NCBI GenBank assembly: GCA_035541755.1
Contig: DATKMQ010000080.1
Coordinates: 1-63,560 of the forward strand
Origin: Syntrophorhabdaceae bacterium
GTDB taxonomy: Bacteria; Desulfobacterota; Syntrophorhabdia; Syntrophorhabdales; Syntrophorhabdaceae
DNA: 63,560 bases
Reading direction: 5' to 3'
Positions 17,801-26,765 of the stretch are shown one piece after another (the first letter of the stretch is position 1; each line of letters begins with the position of its first letter). Position numbers and translations under genes: made by a program. The notes beneath the pieces were generated by a model. It searched no databases and was not told the DNA's origin. It saw only the letters and a list, made by a program, of their open reading frames with translations.

Positions 17801-19009
17801 AGGGAATACGAATTTAACGGCAGAAAAAGAAAGATCTTCATCCCCTACATGTCGGATCATGCCGTGGCCCTTGCGAGCACGTTTCGATCCTGCGGTGTCG
17901 ATGCGCAGGTTATGGAAGAATCCGATGAGTCCACAGTAGTACTTGGCAGAAAGTTTACGACGGGCAAGGAGTGCTACCCTTGCATCCTCACCACGGGTGA
18001 CATGCTCAAGACCGTTCAAAAGCAGGATTTTGATCCTGACAGGAGCGCCTTCTTCATGCCCTCAGGAGACGGACCCTGCCGTTTCGGGCAGTATCACCGG
18101 TTTCACAGAATGGTTCTTAATGAAGCCGGTTTTCAGAATGTGCCTATCTATGCGCCCAATCAGGACCATCGTCTTTATAAAGACTTGAGCATTTTAGGGG
18201 GCAAGTTCTCGCGGCTCGGATGGCGGGCCCTTGTTGCGACCGATCTTATCATCAAGATGCTGCACGAAATACGCCCCTACGAGAAAAATCCCGGGGAGAC
18301 CGACCGCGTGTATGGAGAAGCGCTGAGGGCTATGTCGCGCTCCATAGAAGGGGGCGGGGAAGATATCCTCCCCGTTCTCGGCGCCGTCACAAAGAAGTTC
18401 CTTGCCGTACCCAGGACGCATAGGAAAAAACCGGTAGTTGGCGTGGTAGGCGAGATCTATATCCGCTCCAACCGGTTCAGCAATAATGATCTTGTAAGAA
18501 AGATCGAGGAGTTCGGCGGATCGGTATGGCTCGCTCCGGTCACGGAATGGATATCCTATGTGAATTATACGAGCAAGAAGAAGAGCAGGAAGAAGGATAG
18601 CCTGCTCGGTCTTTTCAGTCTCATCCTTACCGAGCATATTCAGCATAAGGAAGAACACGTGCTGGAAAGGGTCTTCGGGCCTTATCTTAAATACGGAAAG
18701 GAACCCAGGGTGGAGGACATACTTGCCAAGGCAGGACCTTACATCCACGAAAGCTTCGAAGGAGAGGCCATATTGAGTGTGGGCAAGAGCGTCGATTTCG
18801 TGCACAAGGGAGTGGCCGGTATAATAAACGCCATGCCCTTCACCTGCATGCCGGGTACCATATCGAGCGCCATCATGAGGCTTATTCAGAAGAACCACGA
18901 TGTTCCGGTCATGAATATTGCCTATGACGGACAGGGTGCGACCAATACGTTGACACGCCTTGAAGCATTCATGCACCAGGTCAAAGAGGGCTTTAAAGGC
19001 GATGGATAG
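14858..19009 (+). CDS. Acyl-CoA dehydratase activase, tandem BadF/HgdC-type ATPase fused to DUF2229/HgdB-like region
   Basis: The 1383-residue protein holds two complete ASKHA-type activase domains. Domain 1 (about 1-270) begins with VGIDIGSVSVNLAV and domain 2 (about 310-580) with LGVDVGSISTNLVV; each has the CAAGTGSFL and RCTVFxxSD motifs whose Cys residues bind the 4Fe-4S cluster at the dimer interface in HgdC. The remaining 800 residues carry a Cys cluster (CKGCENLCEI, about 590-600) and DUF2229/COG3580-like segments with TCFPIKLAHGH and GKECYPCILTTG. The family activates radical 2-hydroxyacyl-CoA dehydratases or benzoyl-CoA-reductase-like enzymes by ATP-driven electron transfer. No dehydratase subunits are adjacent, so the target is unknown. 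Confidence 0.88.
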   Translation: MYRVGIDIGSVSVNLAVISEQGEIVTTRYIRHKGRPFEVARDILREGTESYGIEFVAATGTGAKLFSSLVGATCINEIVAVAKGMNRLYPHAGSVIDIGGEDSKLIVFDAASNNGGLRVKDFSMNALCAAGTGSFLDQQATRLRFTIEEFSEVALKSDNVPRIAGRCTVFAKSDMIHLQQIATPDYEIVAGLCYALARNFRGNIAKGRDIRTPVAFIGGVAANTGMRKALREVFDLKGEEFFVPEYFTAIGAIGAVYAVIEDASLREKFTGNARLNEYLMEEKEQISLSPLTISPDNLHVSYETRSVGQRTRVYLGVDVGSISTNLVVIDEDKRVIAKRYLMTEGRPLEAVKRGLAEIGEEVGHMVEIIGAGTTGSGRYLTADFIGADIVRNEITAQAEAAIDIDPGVDTIFEIGGQDSKYISVENGVIIDFEMNKACAAGTGSFLEEQAERLGISIKDEFGDLALSSKKPVKMGERCTVFIESDVVHHQQKGVQTEDIVAGLAYSIVQNYLNKVVADRRIGKKIFFQGGTAFNKGVVAAFEKVLGKPIKVPPHHDVTGAIGVAILAMKERTWEKSTFKGFDLSKRPYTIDTFECKGCENLCEIRRVSVEKEAPLYYGSRCEKYDVMRNVQKKDVVDLFKIREELLDNIYDKAVTDGIPIGIPRILHMHEFLPFWKSLLTELGYSVHLSDGTNKKTIRSGVENIIVETCFPIKLAHGHVLNLIEKGVKEIFMPSIINVKKVSENSQNAFACPYAQSIPYTTRASINFRSMGVRVHSPIVHFSDDRKSVARSLARHFEEFGISRSRFERAFDVAADVQDTFYLKCAQAGEEFLSSLKDHDRAMVIVGRPYNSADAGANLNVHKKLINLGVYPIPMDMLPLTRVADDDSELENMYWGYGQKILRAARLVRDRKNFYAIYLTSFGCGPDSFITHFFKRIMGSKPYLQLEIDEHSADAGIVTRLEAFLDSIKNARPIAGQMEQRVREYEFNGRKRKIFIPYMSDHAVALASTFRSCGVDAQVMEESDESTVVLGRKFTTGKECYPCILTTGDMLKTVQKQDFDPDRSAFFMPSGDGPCRFGQYHRFHRMVLNEAGFQNVPIYAPNQDHRLYKDLSILGGKFSRLGWRALVATDLIIKMLHEIRPYEKNPGETDRVYGEALRAMSRSIEGGGEDILPVLGAVTKKFLAVPRTHRKKPVVGVVGEIYIRSNRFSNNDLVRKIEEFGGSVWLAPVTEWISYVNYTSKKKSRKKDSLLGLFSLILTEHIQHKEEHVLERVFGPYLKYGKEPRVEDILAKAGPYIHESFEGEAILSVGKSVDFVHKGVAGIINAMPFTCMPGTISSAIMRLIQKNHDVPVMNIAYDGQGATNTLTRLEAFMHQVKEGFKGDG

Positions 19010-20288
19010 CCTGACACTGTCGATTGTATGCATCTTCATTCTCATGGTCTTGAACGGAGTATTTTCCGCCGGCGAGACAGCCATCGTTTCCTTCAGGAAG
19101 AGTAAGCTCAAGGAACTACTCAAGGAAAGAAAGGACAAGAAGGCCGAGACGCTTCTGCGCATGAAGGAGAACCCTGAGAGGTTCCTCTCCGCGGTTCAGA
19201 TCGGCATTACTCTCTTCGGGACCCTTGCCTCGGCCATCGGCGGTATCCTTGCCGTACAATATCTATCGCCGCTCTTAAGCAAGGTGTCCGTTCTCAAACC
19301 GTTTTCCGACACCTTTTCACTCATAATCGTGGTTGTGATTATGACCTACCTGTTTCTCGTATTCGGCGAGCTTGTCCCCAAGTACATCGGTATCAGCAAC
19401 AGGGAGAAAGTCTCCTTCTTTATCGCACCGCTCTTTGATTTTATCTCACGGGCGCTCTTTATCCTCGTCGATTTTCTTTCCATGAGCACAATGCTCATTG
19501 TGAAAGCGCTGAAGCTAAAAAAGGGAGAGGAACATGTAGGCGAGGGAGAGATTAAAGTTCTCATAGAAGAGGGGACGCGCAAAGGCATTTTCGACCGTAC
19601 CGAGGAGGAACTCATCCACGGTGTTTTTCGTTTTGCTGACCGCTCTGTCAAAGACGTGATGGTCCCCAAGCCCAACGTGTACGCCATTAACATTAATGAC
19701 AGCAAAGACAGGATCCTGGGCTATATCATCGAGAACGAGTTTTCACGGTATCCCGTGTACAGAGACAATTTCGACAACATCATCGGCATCGTGCATCACA
19801 AAGATATTGCGCGCTATATCTGGCTTGAAACGGAGCCTTTTCAACTCGAAAGGATTCTTAAAAAGCCGCTCTTTGTGCCGGAGACCATGGAGATCAGCGT
19901 TCTCTTGAGGCAGATGCAGAGGACCCACCGGCATCTCGCCGTGGTGGTCGATGAATACGGTACAGCGGTGGGGATTGTCACGCTCGAAGATATCATGGAG
20001 GAAATATTTGGCGAGATCATGGATGAGACCGATACAGAAGACAAAATCGAAAAGCTGAGGGATGGCTCCTTAATCGTCGACGCGTCGTATTCGGTGAGGG
20101 ACTTAAATAGCCGCCAGCAGCTCGACATCCCCGAGTCGACTGAGTACGAGACCTTAGGCGGTTTCATCCTCACGAAGTTACAGGGCATGGCGCGGGGCGG
20201 AGAAATCATCTATTACGGCGCCTATAAGTTTACCGTTGTGGGGATAGATGGTAGAAGAATCACCAAGATAAAAGTAGAAAGAAAGTGA
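19002..20288 (+). CDS. CNNM/CorC-type (hemolysin C-like) membrane protein with CBS pair
   Basis: I chose the ATG at 19002, which overlaps the stop of the activase gene; the longer frame from 18960 lies in that gene. The 428-residue product has an N-terminal DUF21/CNNM membrane domain (three to four segments, about 1-185), a CBS-domain pair (about 200-325, with VVVDEYGTAVGIVTLEDIMEEIFGE reading across its end) and a C-terminal CorC/HlyC domain. Members are linked to magnesium and cobalt transport. It is probably a housekeeping gene cotranscribed with the activase only by position. Confidence 0.9.
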   Translation: MDSLTLSIVCIFILMVLNGVFSAGETAIVSFRKSKLKELLKERKDKKAETLLRMKENPERFLSAVQIGITLFGTLASAIGGILAVQYLSPLLSKVSVLKPFSDTFSLIIVVVIMTYLFLVFGELVPKYIGISNREKVSFFIAPLFDFISRALFILVDFLSMSTMLIVKALKLKKGEEHVGEGEIKVLIEEGTRKGIFDRTEEELIHGVFRFADRSVKDVMVPKPNVYAININDSKDRILGYIIENEFSRYPVYRDNFDNIIGIVHHKDIARYIWLETEPFQLERILKKPLFVPETMEISVLLRQMQRTHRHLAVVVDEYGTAVGIVTLEDIMEEIFGEIMDETDTEDKIEKLRDGSLIVDASYSVRDLNSRQQLDIPESTEYETLGGFILTKLQGMARGGEIIYYGAYKFTVVGIDGRRITKIKVERK

Positions 20289-20339
20289 GCTGCACTTGCG
20301 GTTCGCAAAGCTCCATCTCGCGACCGTCCGAATTTCCTT

Positions 20340-20903
20340 TTAGTAGTAAACTTTATCCATGGATACTGCTCCGGTGGCGGTGAACTTTACCCCCTCCATG
20401 GTGAGGAGCGCGCGCTTCATTTTGCCCCCGCCTTGATAACCTCCTATGTGTCCATCTGACCTCACGGCTCGATGACAGGGGATCACGATCGGGAACCGAT
20501 TGCGTGCCAGGGCGCCCCCGACTGCCCTGCTTGCGCCGGCTGCCCCCACATGTTTTGCAATTCTTCCATAGGTACTCACCCAGCCTCGGGGAATGCCGTA
20601 CTCCGCGGTGAGAACCCTGCGAGCAAACTCTCCTAAGTCCTCAAGCGCCATCATATTCAGGTCGAAGACCACGGGCTGCCCTATTAAATAACCCTGAATT
20701 TGGGCCCCAAGTCTGTCAATATCAGGAGAGGTAAACGGCCGGGCGCCGGCATAGCTTTCTTGAATAACGCTCTCTACCGGAGTCTGTCCTGCGGACAAAA
20801 ACATCTGTCTCACCCTCGGGCTTGCCTCACTATTCCACCAGACAACGCCGATAGTGCCGAAGACCGTAGAGATCAGTTTATAGAAATGGTCTGTCAGTTT
20901 CAT
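20340..20903 (-). CDS. ogt: Methylated-DNA--protein-cysteine methyltransferase
   Basis: The C-terminal half carries the alkyl-acceptor motif IPCHRAV and the following GGYQGGGKMKRALLTMEG, as in Ogt/Ada-C. The enzyme repairs O6-alkylguanine by suicidal transfer to Cys. The start is set at the ATG at 20903; a GTG at 20924 extends the frame by seven residues. It is the last gene downstream of pgi, 105 bases on, and converges on the CNNM gene with no clear terminator between them. Confidence 0.88.
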   Translation of the reverse strand: MKLTDHFYKLISTVFGTIGVVWWNSEASPRVRQMFLSAGQTPVESVIQESYAGARPFTSPDIDRLGAQIQGYLIGQPVVFDLNMMALEDLGEFARRVLTAEYGIPRGWVSTYGRIAKHVGAAGASRAVGGALARNRFPIVIPCHRAVRSDGHIGGYQGGGKMKRALLTMEGVKFTATGAVSMDKVYY

Positions 20904-21008
20904 AGGTCGTACAACGCGCCTCACGGACGCGCGATCAATGCCGCGAGCGGCTTCATCCGGCTGAATGGCATGCGGTGCGTGCGTACCCTGTGTTCATGAA
21001 GGGCATGA

Positions 21009-22370
21009 TCAAAAGGTAATGGTCATCCTGGATTGTGATGCGTATTTCTCGATCTTCAAAGCCTCTTTTTCAAATCCCTTTTTCCCCATGATGGCCTTGG
21101 TGTAGATCTTCCCCTGCTCCACGCCGGGCTGGTCGAAGGCGTTGATCTTGTAAAGGAGACCCAAATAGAGGATGACCATTTCGAAGAGGTAGAACAGCGC
21201 GCCCAGCGTGTAAGCGCCGATGTCATCGACAAAAAAGGCAAGGTTAGGCGCGCCCGCCTCGGCAAGGGAGAGACTTGTGCCCTCAAATTCAGCTTGAAAG
21301 AGGTCTTTCATGTCTTTGCCTGCGAGGTATGCCACATCGTCAAGATAGGTAAAACTGTCAGGAATAGGTCTCTTATCTTGTGCAGAGTAGAAGAGGATGA
21401 TACATTTGTCCTTGGGGCCGTCCACATAGAGCTGAAGCTGAGAATGCTGATCAGTGACGCCCACTGCCTTTGTGGGAGTGGGTCCCAGGCCGCCCTTGCC
21501 GAGGCTTTCCGCCTCAAGCTGCCTGAACCAGTCGGCGAAAGCCGCAAGTCGCTCGCAGTAAGGCATAACCACGTGGAGATGTTTGCCGTTTCTGTCCATA
21601 TGATAGAGTATTGCTGCGAGCGTCATTGCCATGTTCTTCGGGCCCTTTGCGCCGGCAATGTGAGACGCCATTGACAGAGCTCCTTGCGCCATGTCGTCGA
21701 TATCAAGACCCATGATAAGGGCGGGAAACATGCCTACCGGAGTGAGTACTGAAAAGCGACCGCCGACCCCTTCGGGGAGATTGAGCGTAACATAACCTTC
21801 CTTGCGCGCAATCTCGTTCAAAAGTCCCCGATCTTTATCCGTGATGAGGACTATCCTCTTTTCAAAGTCGCCGCCCCGTCTTTTCATGAGGTCCTTAAAG
21901 ATCATGAATTGTGAGAGCGTTTCAGGCGTTTCGCCTGACTTGCTGATTACCACGAGGAGCGTTTTGTCTATTTCCGGTTCGATGATCTCGATGAGCGCAT
22001 TGATCTTGTGGGGATCGATATTGTCTACGATAAAATAGCGGGGCTTTCCTCCCCTGATCTGTCTGTCGTAGTTGTGAAAAGGATGAAGCAGGGCGTGAAA
22101 GATCGTCTCGGTTCCGAGCGCCGATCCGCCAATGCCCAGTAAAACTAGGTTTGAGATCCCCTCTTTCATTATAGTTCCCACGAGGCTTTTTATCCTGTCG
22201 AACTGGAATCGTGTTTCCGGAAGTTTCATGAAAGGATAGGGCGACGCCCAGAGATCCGCATTTTGTGTGTCGAGGGCGAGGACTGTGTCAGTGAAGACCT
22301 TGTGGTCAAGGCCGTTCACTCCAATCCTATCGGAGAAAACGTTGCTCGCATCCAGTATCATAGTTTTCAT
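21009..22370 (-). CDS. pgi: Glucose-6-phosphate isomerase
   Basis: A 453-residue enzyme of the shorter bacterial PGI type. The signatures VVISKSGETPET, GGRFSVLTPVGMFPA and the C-terminal TYTLGALFYLFE / QPGVEQGK regions are clear, including the catalytic Glu and Lys sites. It interconverts glucose-6-P and fructose-6-P. The start codon overlaps the accA stop (ATGA). Confidence 0.95.
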   Translation of the reverse strand: MKTMILDASNVFSDRIGVNGLDHKVFTDTVLALDTQNADLWASPYPFMKLPETRFQFDRIKSLVGTIMKEGISNLVLLGIGGSALGTETIFHALLHPFHNYDRQIRGGKPRYFIVDNIDPHKINALIEIIEPEIDKTLLVVISKSGETPETLSQFMIFKDLMKRRGGDFEKRIVLITDKDRGLLNEIARKEGYVTLNLPEGVGGRFSVLTPVGMFPALIMGLDIDDMAQGALSMASHIAGAKGPKNMAMTLAAILYHMDRNGKHLHVVMPYCERLAAFADWFRQLEAESLGKGGLGPTPTKAVGVTDQHSQLQLYVDGPKDKCIILFYSAQDKRPIPDSFTYLDDVAYLAGKDMKDLFQAEFEGTSLSLAEAGAPNLAFFVDDIGAYTLGALFYLFEMVILYLGLLYKINAFDQPGVEQGKIYTKAIMGKKGFEKEALKIEKYASQSRMTITF

Positions 22371-23326
22371 CGCCTCTCCTCAAATATACCCATGTTCCTG
22401 AATTTCTCATATCGCCTTTGTTTGAGCGTCTCCGCAGGCATCTCCGTCAAGTCCTTCAGGTGTTTGCTCAGGGTATTTTTTGTATTGACGAATGTTTGTT
22501 TCCAGTTCCGGTGGGCTCCGCCCAAAGGCTCCTTGATGATTTCGTCGATGACCTTGAGCTCCAGCAGATCGTAAGAGGTGGGTTTCATGGCGTCAGCAGC
22601 CAGGGCTCCTTTGGCGCCGTCCCTCCAGAGGATCGCCGCGCAGCCCTCGGGCGAGATTACCGCGTAGGTCGCATTTTCAAGCATGAGCAGCCTGTTTCCG
22701 ACCCCAATACCGAGTGCACCGCCGCTGCCCCCTTCTCCTATGACGATGGAGATGACGGGGACGTTGAGGGAGAACATGAACTCGATGTTCGTTGCGATGG
22801 CCTCTGCCTGTCCTCTTTCTTCCGCGCCGATGCCCGGGTAGGCGCCCGGCGTGTCAATGAACGTAATGATGGGTTTTTGCCATCTATTCGCCATGTCCAT
22901 GACCCGCATCGCCTTCCGGTATCCATCGGGATGGGCCATACCGAAGTTCCTGTGCGCCATTTCCCTCACATCTTTGCCTTTCTGGTGGCCGATTACGGCA
23001 ACATTCGTGTTTTCGTACCGAGCGAACCCGGCAACGATGGCGAAATCGTCTTTGAACTTTCTGTCGCCGTGGAGTTCGACGAAATTGCTGAACAAAGCGT
23101 TGATATAGTCGAGGGTATGGGGTCTATTGAGATGGCGGGAAAGCTGAGACCTCTGCCAGTTCGTGAGATCGCTGTAGATTTCCTTTTCCAGTTTTGCGAT
23201 CCTCTTACGGAGAAACTCGACCTCTCTCACGTAGTGGAGGTCGCGGCTGCTATAAAACCTCTCTATTTCGTCGATTCTCATTTCGAGTGGTTTTAATTTC
23301 TCCTCGAAATTAAGATAGTGTCTCAT
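22367..23326 (-). CDS. accA: Acetyl-CoA carboxylase carboxyltransferase subunit alpha
   Basis: The 319-residue protein matches AccA throughout: NRPHTLDYINALF, GDRKFKDDFAIVAG, the RNFGMAHPDGYRKAMRVM segment and GEGGSGGALGIGVGNR, the carboxyltransferase oxyanion region. It transfers the carboxyl group from biotin to acetyl-CoA as the first step of fatty acid synthesis. ATG at 23326 follows a TTG; it overlaps the end of dnaE by 17 bases. dnaE-accA adjacency is also known in enterobacteria. Confidence 0.95.
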   Translation of the reverse strand: MRHYLNFEEKLKPLEMRIDEIERFYSSRDLHYVREVEFLRKRIAKLEKEIYSDLTNWQRSQLSRHLNRPHTLDYINALFSNFVELHGDRKFKDDFAIVAGFARYENTNVAVIGHQKGKDVREMAHRNFGMAHPDGYRKAMRVMDMANRWQKPIITFIDTPGAYPGIGAEERGQAEAIATNIEFMFSLNVPVISIVIGEGGSGGALGIGVGNRLLMLENATYAVISPEGCAAILWRDGAKGALAADAMKPTSYDLLELKVIDEIIKEPLGGAHRNWKQTFVNTKNTLSKHLKDLTEMPAETLKQRRYEKFRNMGIFEERR

Positions 23327-26300
23327 CAAGCACCTCTATATCTATACCGGACGTGAAATGCTTCGAAAAGATCTCTTTTTTCCTGTAGTCGATTTTCACG
23401 TTCGGCACACGAAATGTTTGTTTTTCCCCGTTGACTCGAAACTCCAGGAGCACGGCGGAATTTCCTTTGACGCTGTAAATCACATCGCGCAGTTTCTTGA
23501 GATCATCCTTCTTAAACACCTCACATTGTATCATGATCTTAACGGTCTTTCCGAATTCACCCGTAAAGTCTTCGAGAAGGGCCACGTTCTTCGCCTTTAT
23601 CTTTGCGCTTCCCTCCTCGTTTTTCTCCAGCATGCCCGTGATCAAAAGAGGCTTGCCGCTTTTGACGGTCACGAAATGCTTGGCGAACAAATCGGGGAAC
23701 ACAATGATCTCCACGATGCCTTTGGTATCCTCGAGAGTGAGATAGGCCATCCTGTCACCGCGTTTCGTGGTGATTTCTTTGGCTGAGTTGACGATGCCCG
23801 CGATGCTCACATCCTCGGACGTTTCTGTCTCTCTTAAGTTCTGGCTGTCGTAAGGGGTAAGCTGCCGGATGAGATCCTCGTATGGCTTAAGCGGGTGTTT
23901 GCTGAAATAGAAACCGAGCGATTCCTTTTCCCCATTCAAGATTTCGTCATGGGCTAGCTCCTCCATGTCGGGTATCTCCAGAGAGACCATGGTTTCGGAG
24001 GACCCGCCGAACATATCCATCTGGAAAAGGCCATTCTTGTTTTCCTTTCTTGCGAGCTTGTCCGATTTCTCCCGTATGAGATGGAGAATCTGGGATCGCT
24101 TGAGCCCCAGTGAATCGAAGCAGCCGCCCTTGGCCAGGCTTTCCAGCACCTTCTTGTTTGCCTTTCTGGAATCCACGGCATTCATGAAGTGGGCAAAGGA
24201 GTTGAATTCGCTGATTGTCTCGCGCACCTCAAGGATGTTGTCTATGGCGGCGTCACCCACGTTCTTTACCCCCGAGAGTCCGAAACGTATTTTACCGTCC
24301 ACGATGGTAAACGCCTTGGCGCTGCGGTTGATGTCAGGAGGGAGAATCTCGATGCCCGCATCCCGACATTCAGTGATATATTTGATCATTTTATCCGTAT
24401 CGTTGACCTCGTTGGTAAGCATGGCAGCGAAGTAATGGACCGGATAATGTGCCTTGAGATAGGCGGTTTGATAGGTGATAAGCCCGTATGCGGTACTGTG
24501 TGATTTGTTAAATCCGTACTCGCCGAAACGGACGATCACGTCGTAAATTTTTTCCGCCACGCCGCGAGATATGCGGTTCGCCTTTGCGCCTTCGATAAAC
24601 TGCTCCCTGTATTTGGCGAGCTCCTCGGGTATCTTCTTACTCATGGCCTTTCTCAAGATGTCGGCATCCTTGAGAGAGAAATTGGCGAGCACCATGGCGA
24701 TCTTCATGATCTGTTCCTGATAGATGATGACACCATATGTGTCTTTAAGGATACCCTCGAGAAGCGGCGTTTCATAGGTCGCTTTGTCAGGATTATTTTT
24801 TCGCTTGATGAACTCATCCACCATGCCGCTGTTTAAGGGGCCCGGCCTGTACAGGGCGATGAGCGGCATAATATCATCAAACTTGGAAGGCTTGAGCCTC
24901 GTGAGCAGGTCTTTCATTCCGCGGCTTTCGACCTGGAACACGCCCGAGGTGTCGCCCGATGAGAGGAGCTGGAATGTCTTCTTATCGTTGAGCGGAATGT
25001 TGGCCATGTCGATCTCGATCCCTTCATTTTTCAAGAGCTTGACCACGCTGTCGATCAAGGTGAGGGTTTCAAGGCCGAGAAAGTCGATCTTGATGAGACC
25101 GATCTTTTCGATAATCTTCATGTGGTACTGGGTCACGGTTTCGTCGTGCTGCCCTCGATACAGGGGTACATATTCGGAGAGGTGCTTGTTGGCGATGACG
25201 ATACCAGCCGCATGGGTAGACGCATGCCGCGCGAGCCCTTCGACAACGATGGCGTTGTCTAGCAGTTCCTTAACCTGTCCGTTCGTCTGATACATCTCAC
25301 TGATCTGCGGCTCTTCGTTGATGGCCTTTTCTATGCCGCGATCCACGGACACGATGAGTTTAGCGATCTTGTCCACCTCGGCGTATGGCATGCCGAGCGC
25401 CCGGCCAACGTCTCTCACGGCGGCCTTTGACTTCATAGTCCCGAAGGTGATGATCTGAGCTACGTTGTCTCTGCCGTATTTTTCTGTGACGTAGCGAATG
25501 ACCTCGTCCCGTTTGTTCCTGCAGAAGTCCACGTCGATATCAGGCATGCTGATCCGTTCGGGATTGAGGAAACGTTCGAAGGTAAGATCGTATTTGATAG
25601 GGTCGATATCGGTGATTCCGAGTGAGAAGGCGATGAGGCTGCCCGCAGCCGAGCCGCGACCAGGGCCCACGGGAATATCGTGGGACTTGGCGTAGTTGAT
25701 AAAATCGGCCACGATGAGAAAGTAGCCGGAGAAACCCGTCTTCTTGATAACGCCGATTTCGTAATCGAGTCGCTCCTTGTATTTCGAGAGAAGCGTTTCA
25801 CCGAATTCGCTGTAAAGCGCGCGGATTGCCGGAACGCGCTTTTCGAAGCCTTCGCGGGAAAGCTGCTCAAAATAGTCGTTGAGCGTCATGCCTTCCGGAG
25901 GCCTGAATTCAGGGAAGTGATAGGTGCTCGTATCGATCGAAAGGTTGCACCGTTCAGCTATGGCGACCGTGTTGGAGAGCGCTTCAGGATATTGTGAGAA
26001 GGCCATATCGATCTCGTCAGGCGATTTGAAGTAAAAGTGGTCGCTTGAGAAGCTCAGGCGGTCCTTGTCGTTCATGGTCTTGCCTGTCTGGATGCAGAGC
26101 AAGAGCTCGTGGGCCCGGGACTCTTCGCGCAGCAGGTAGTGACAATCGTTCGTGGCCACGATGGGCACATTGTAATGGCGGGACAGATCGATGAGCGTTT
26201 CGTTGATGATCCGTTGCTCGGCGATGCCGTTGTCCTGAAGCTCAAAATAGAGTCTGTCGCCAAAGATCGAGAGGTATTCGTCGACGAGCGTATGCACGCG

Positions 26301-26762
26301 CGCCTTGTCTGACTTAAGAATGGCGTTGGGTATTTCACCTTTGAGACATGCCGTGAGGCAGATGAGCCCGTCATTGTGCGCACGCAATATCTCTTTGTCG
26401 ATGCGGGGTACGTAATAGAAGCCTTCGGTATGCGCGAGGCTTATAAGCTTGAGAAGGTTTTTATAACCCGTTTCGTTCATGGCGAGAAGCAGCACGTGGT
26501 ATGCGTTATCTTCGCCTTTGATTTTTTTCTGGTCGAGCCGGGATTTCGGCGCCAGATACGCCTCGCACCCCACGATCGGTTTGATCCCCGCCTTTTTTGC
26601 CTCAAAATAGAAATCGACCACGCCGAACATGTTGCCGTGATCGGTAATGGCGCAGGCCTTCATTCCCATGGTGTTGGCAAGGGCAAAGAGCCGGTCGTTG
26701 CGTATGGCGCCGTCGAGGAGGCTAAATTGCGTGTGGAGATGGAGATGAACGAAATCTTTCAT
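23310..26762 (-). CDS. dnaE: DNA polymerase III subunit alpha
   Basis: The replicative polymerase, 1150 residues. The PHP domain opens with FVHLHLHTQFSLLDGA; the catalytic Asp residues are in PDIDVDFCRNKRDEV; GPGRGSAAGSLIAF and the KSHSTAYGLITYQTAYLKAHYP region are canonical; a helix-hairpin-helix and an OB fold (SIAGIVNSAKEITTKRGDR) follow near the C-terminus. It is the DnaE1 type by length and domain order. It lies 3 bases downstream of guaA. Confidence 0.97.
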   Translation of the reverse strand: MKDFVHLHLHTQFSLLDGAIRNDRLFALANTMGMKACAITDHGNMFGVVDFYFEAKKAGIKPIVGCEAYLAPKSRLDQKKIKGEDNAYHVLLLAMNETGYKNLLKLISLAHTEGFYYVPRIDKEILRAHNDGLICLTACLKGEIPNAILKSDKARVHTLVDEYLSIFGDRLYFELQDNGIAEQRIINETLIDLSRHYNVPIVATNDCHYLLREESRAHELLLCIQTGKTMNDKDRLSFSSDHFYFKSPDEIDMAFSQYPEALSNTVAIAERCNLSIDTSTYHFPEFRPPEGMTLNDYFEQLSREGFEKRVPAIRALYSEFGETLLSKYKERLDYEIGVIKKTGFSGYFLIVADFINYAKSHDIPVGPGRGSAAGSLIAFSLGITDIDPIKYDLTFERFLNPERISMPDIDVDFCRNKRDEVIRYVTEKYGRDNVAQIITFGTMKSKAAVRDVGRALGMPYAEVDKIAKLIVSVDRGIEKAINEEPQISEMYQTNGQVKELLDNAIVVEGLARHASTHAAGIVIANKHLSEYVPLYRGQHDETVTQYHMKIIEKIGLIKIDFLGLETLTLIDSVVKLLKNEGIEIDMANIPLNDKKTFQLLSSGDTSGVFQVESRGMKDLLTRLKPSKFDDIMPLIALYRPGPLNSGMVDEFIKRKNNPDKATYETPLLEGILKDTYGVIIYQEQIMKIAMVLANFSLKDADILRKAMSKKIPEELAKYREQFIEGAKANRISRGVAEKIYDVIVRFGEYGFNKSHSTAYGLITYQTAYLKAHYPVHYFAAMLTNEVNDTDKMIKYITECRDAGIEILPPDINRSAKAFTIVDGKIRFGLSGVKNVGDAAIDNILEVRETISEFNSFAHFMNAVDSRKANKKVLESLAKGGCFDSLGLKRSQILHLIREKSDKLARKENKNGLFQMDMFGGSSETMVSLEIPDMEELAHDEILNGEKESLGFYFSKHPLKPYEDLIRQLTPYDSQNLRETETSEDVSIAGIVNSAKEITTKRGDRMAYLTLEDTKGIVEIIVFPDLFAKHFVTVKSGKPLLITGMLEKNEEGSAKIKAKNVALLEDFTGEFGKTVKIMIQCEVFKKDDLKKLRDVIYSVKGNSAVLLEFRVNGEKQTFRVPNVKIDYRKKEIFSKHFTSGIDIEVLDETLS

Positions 26763-26765
26763 GGA

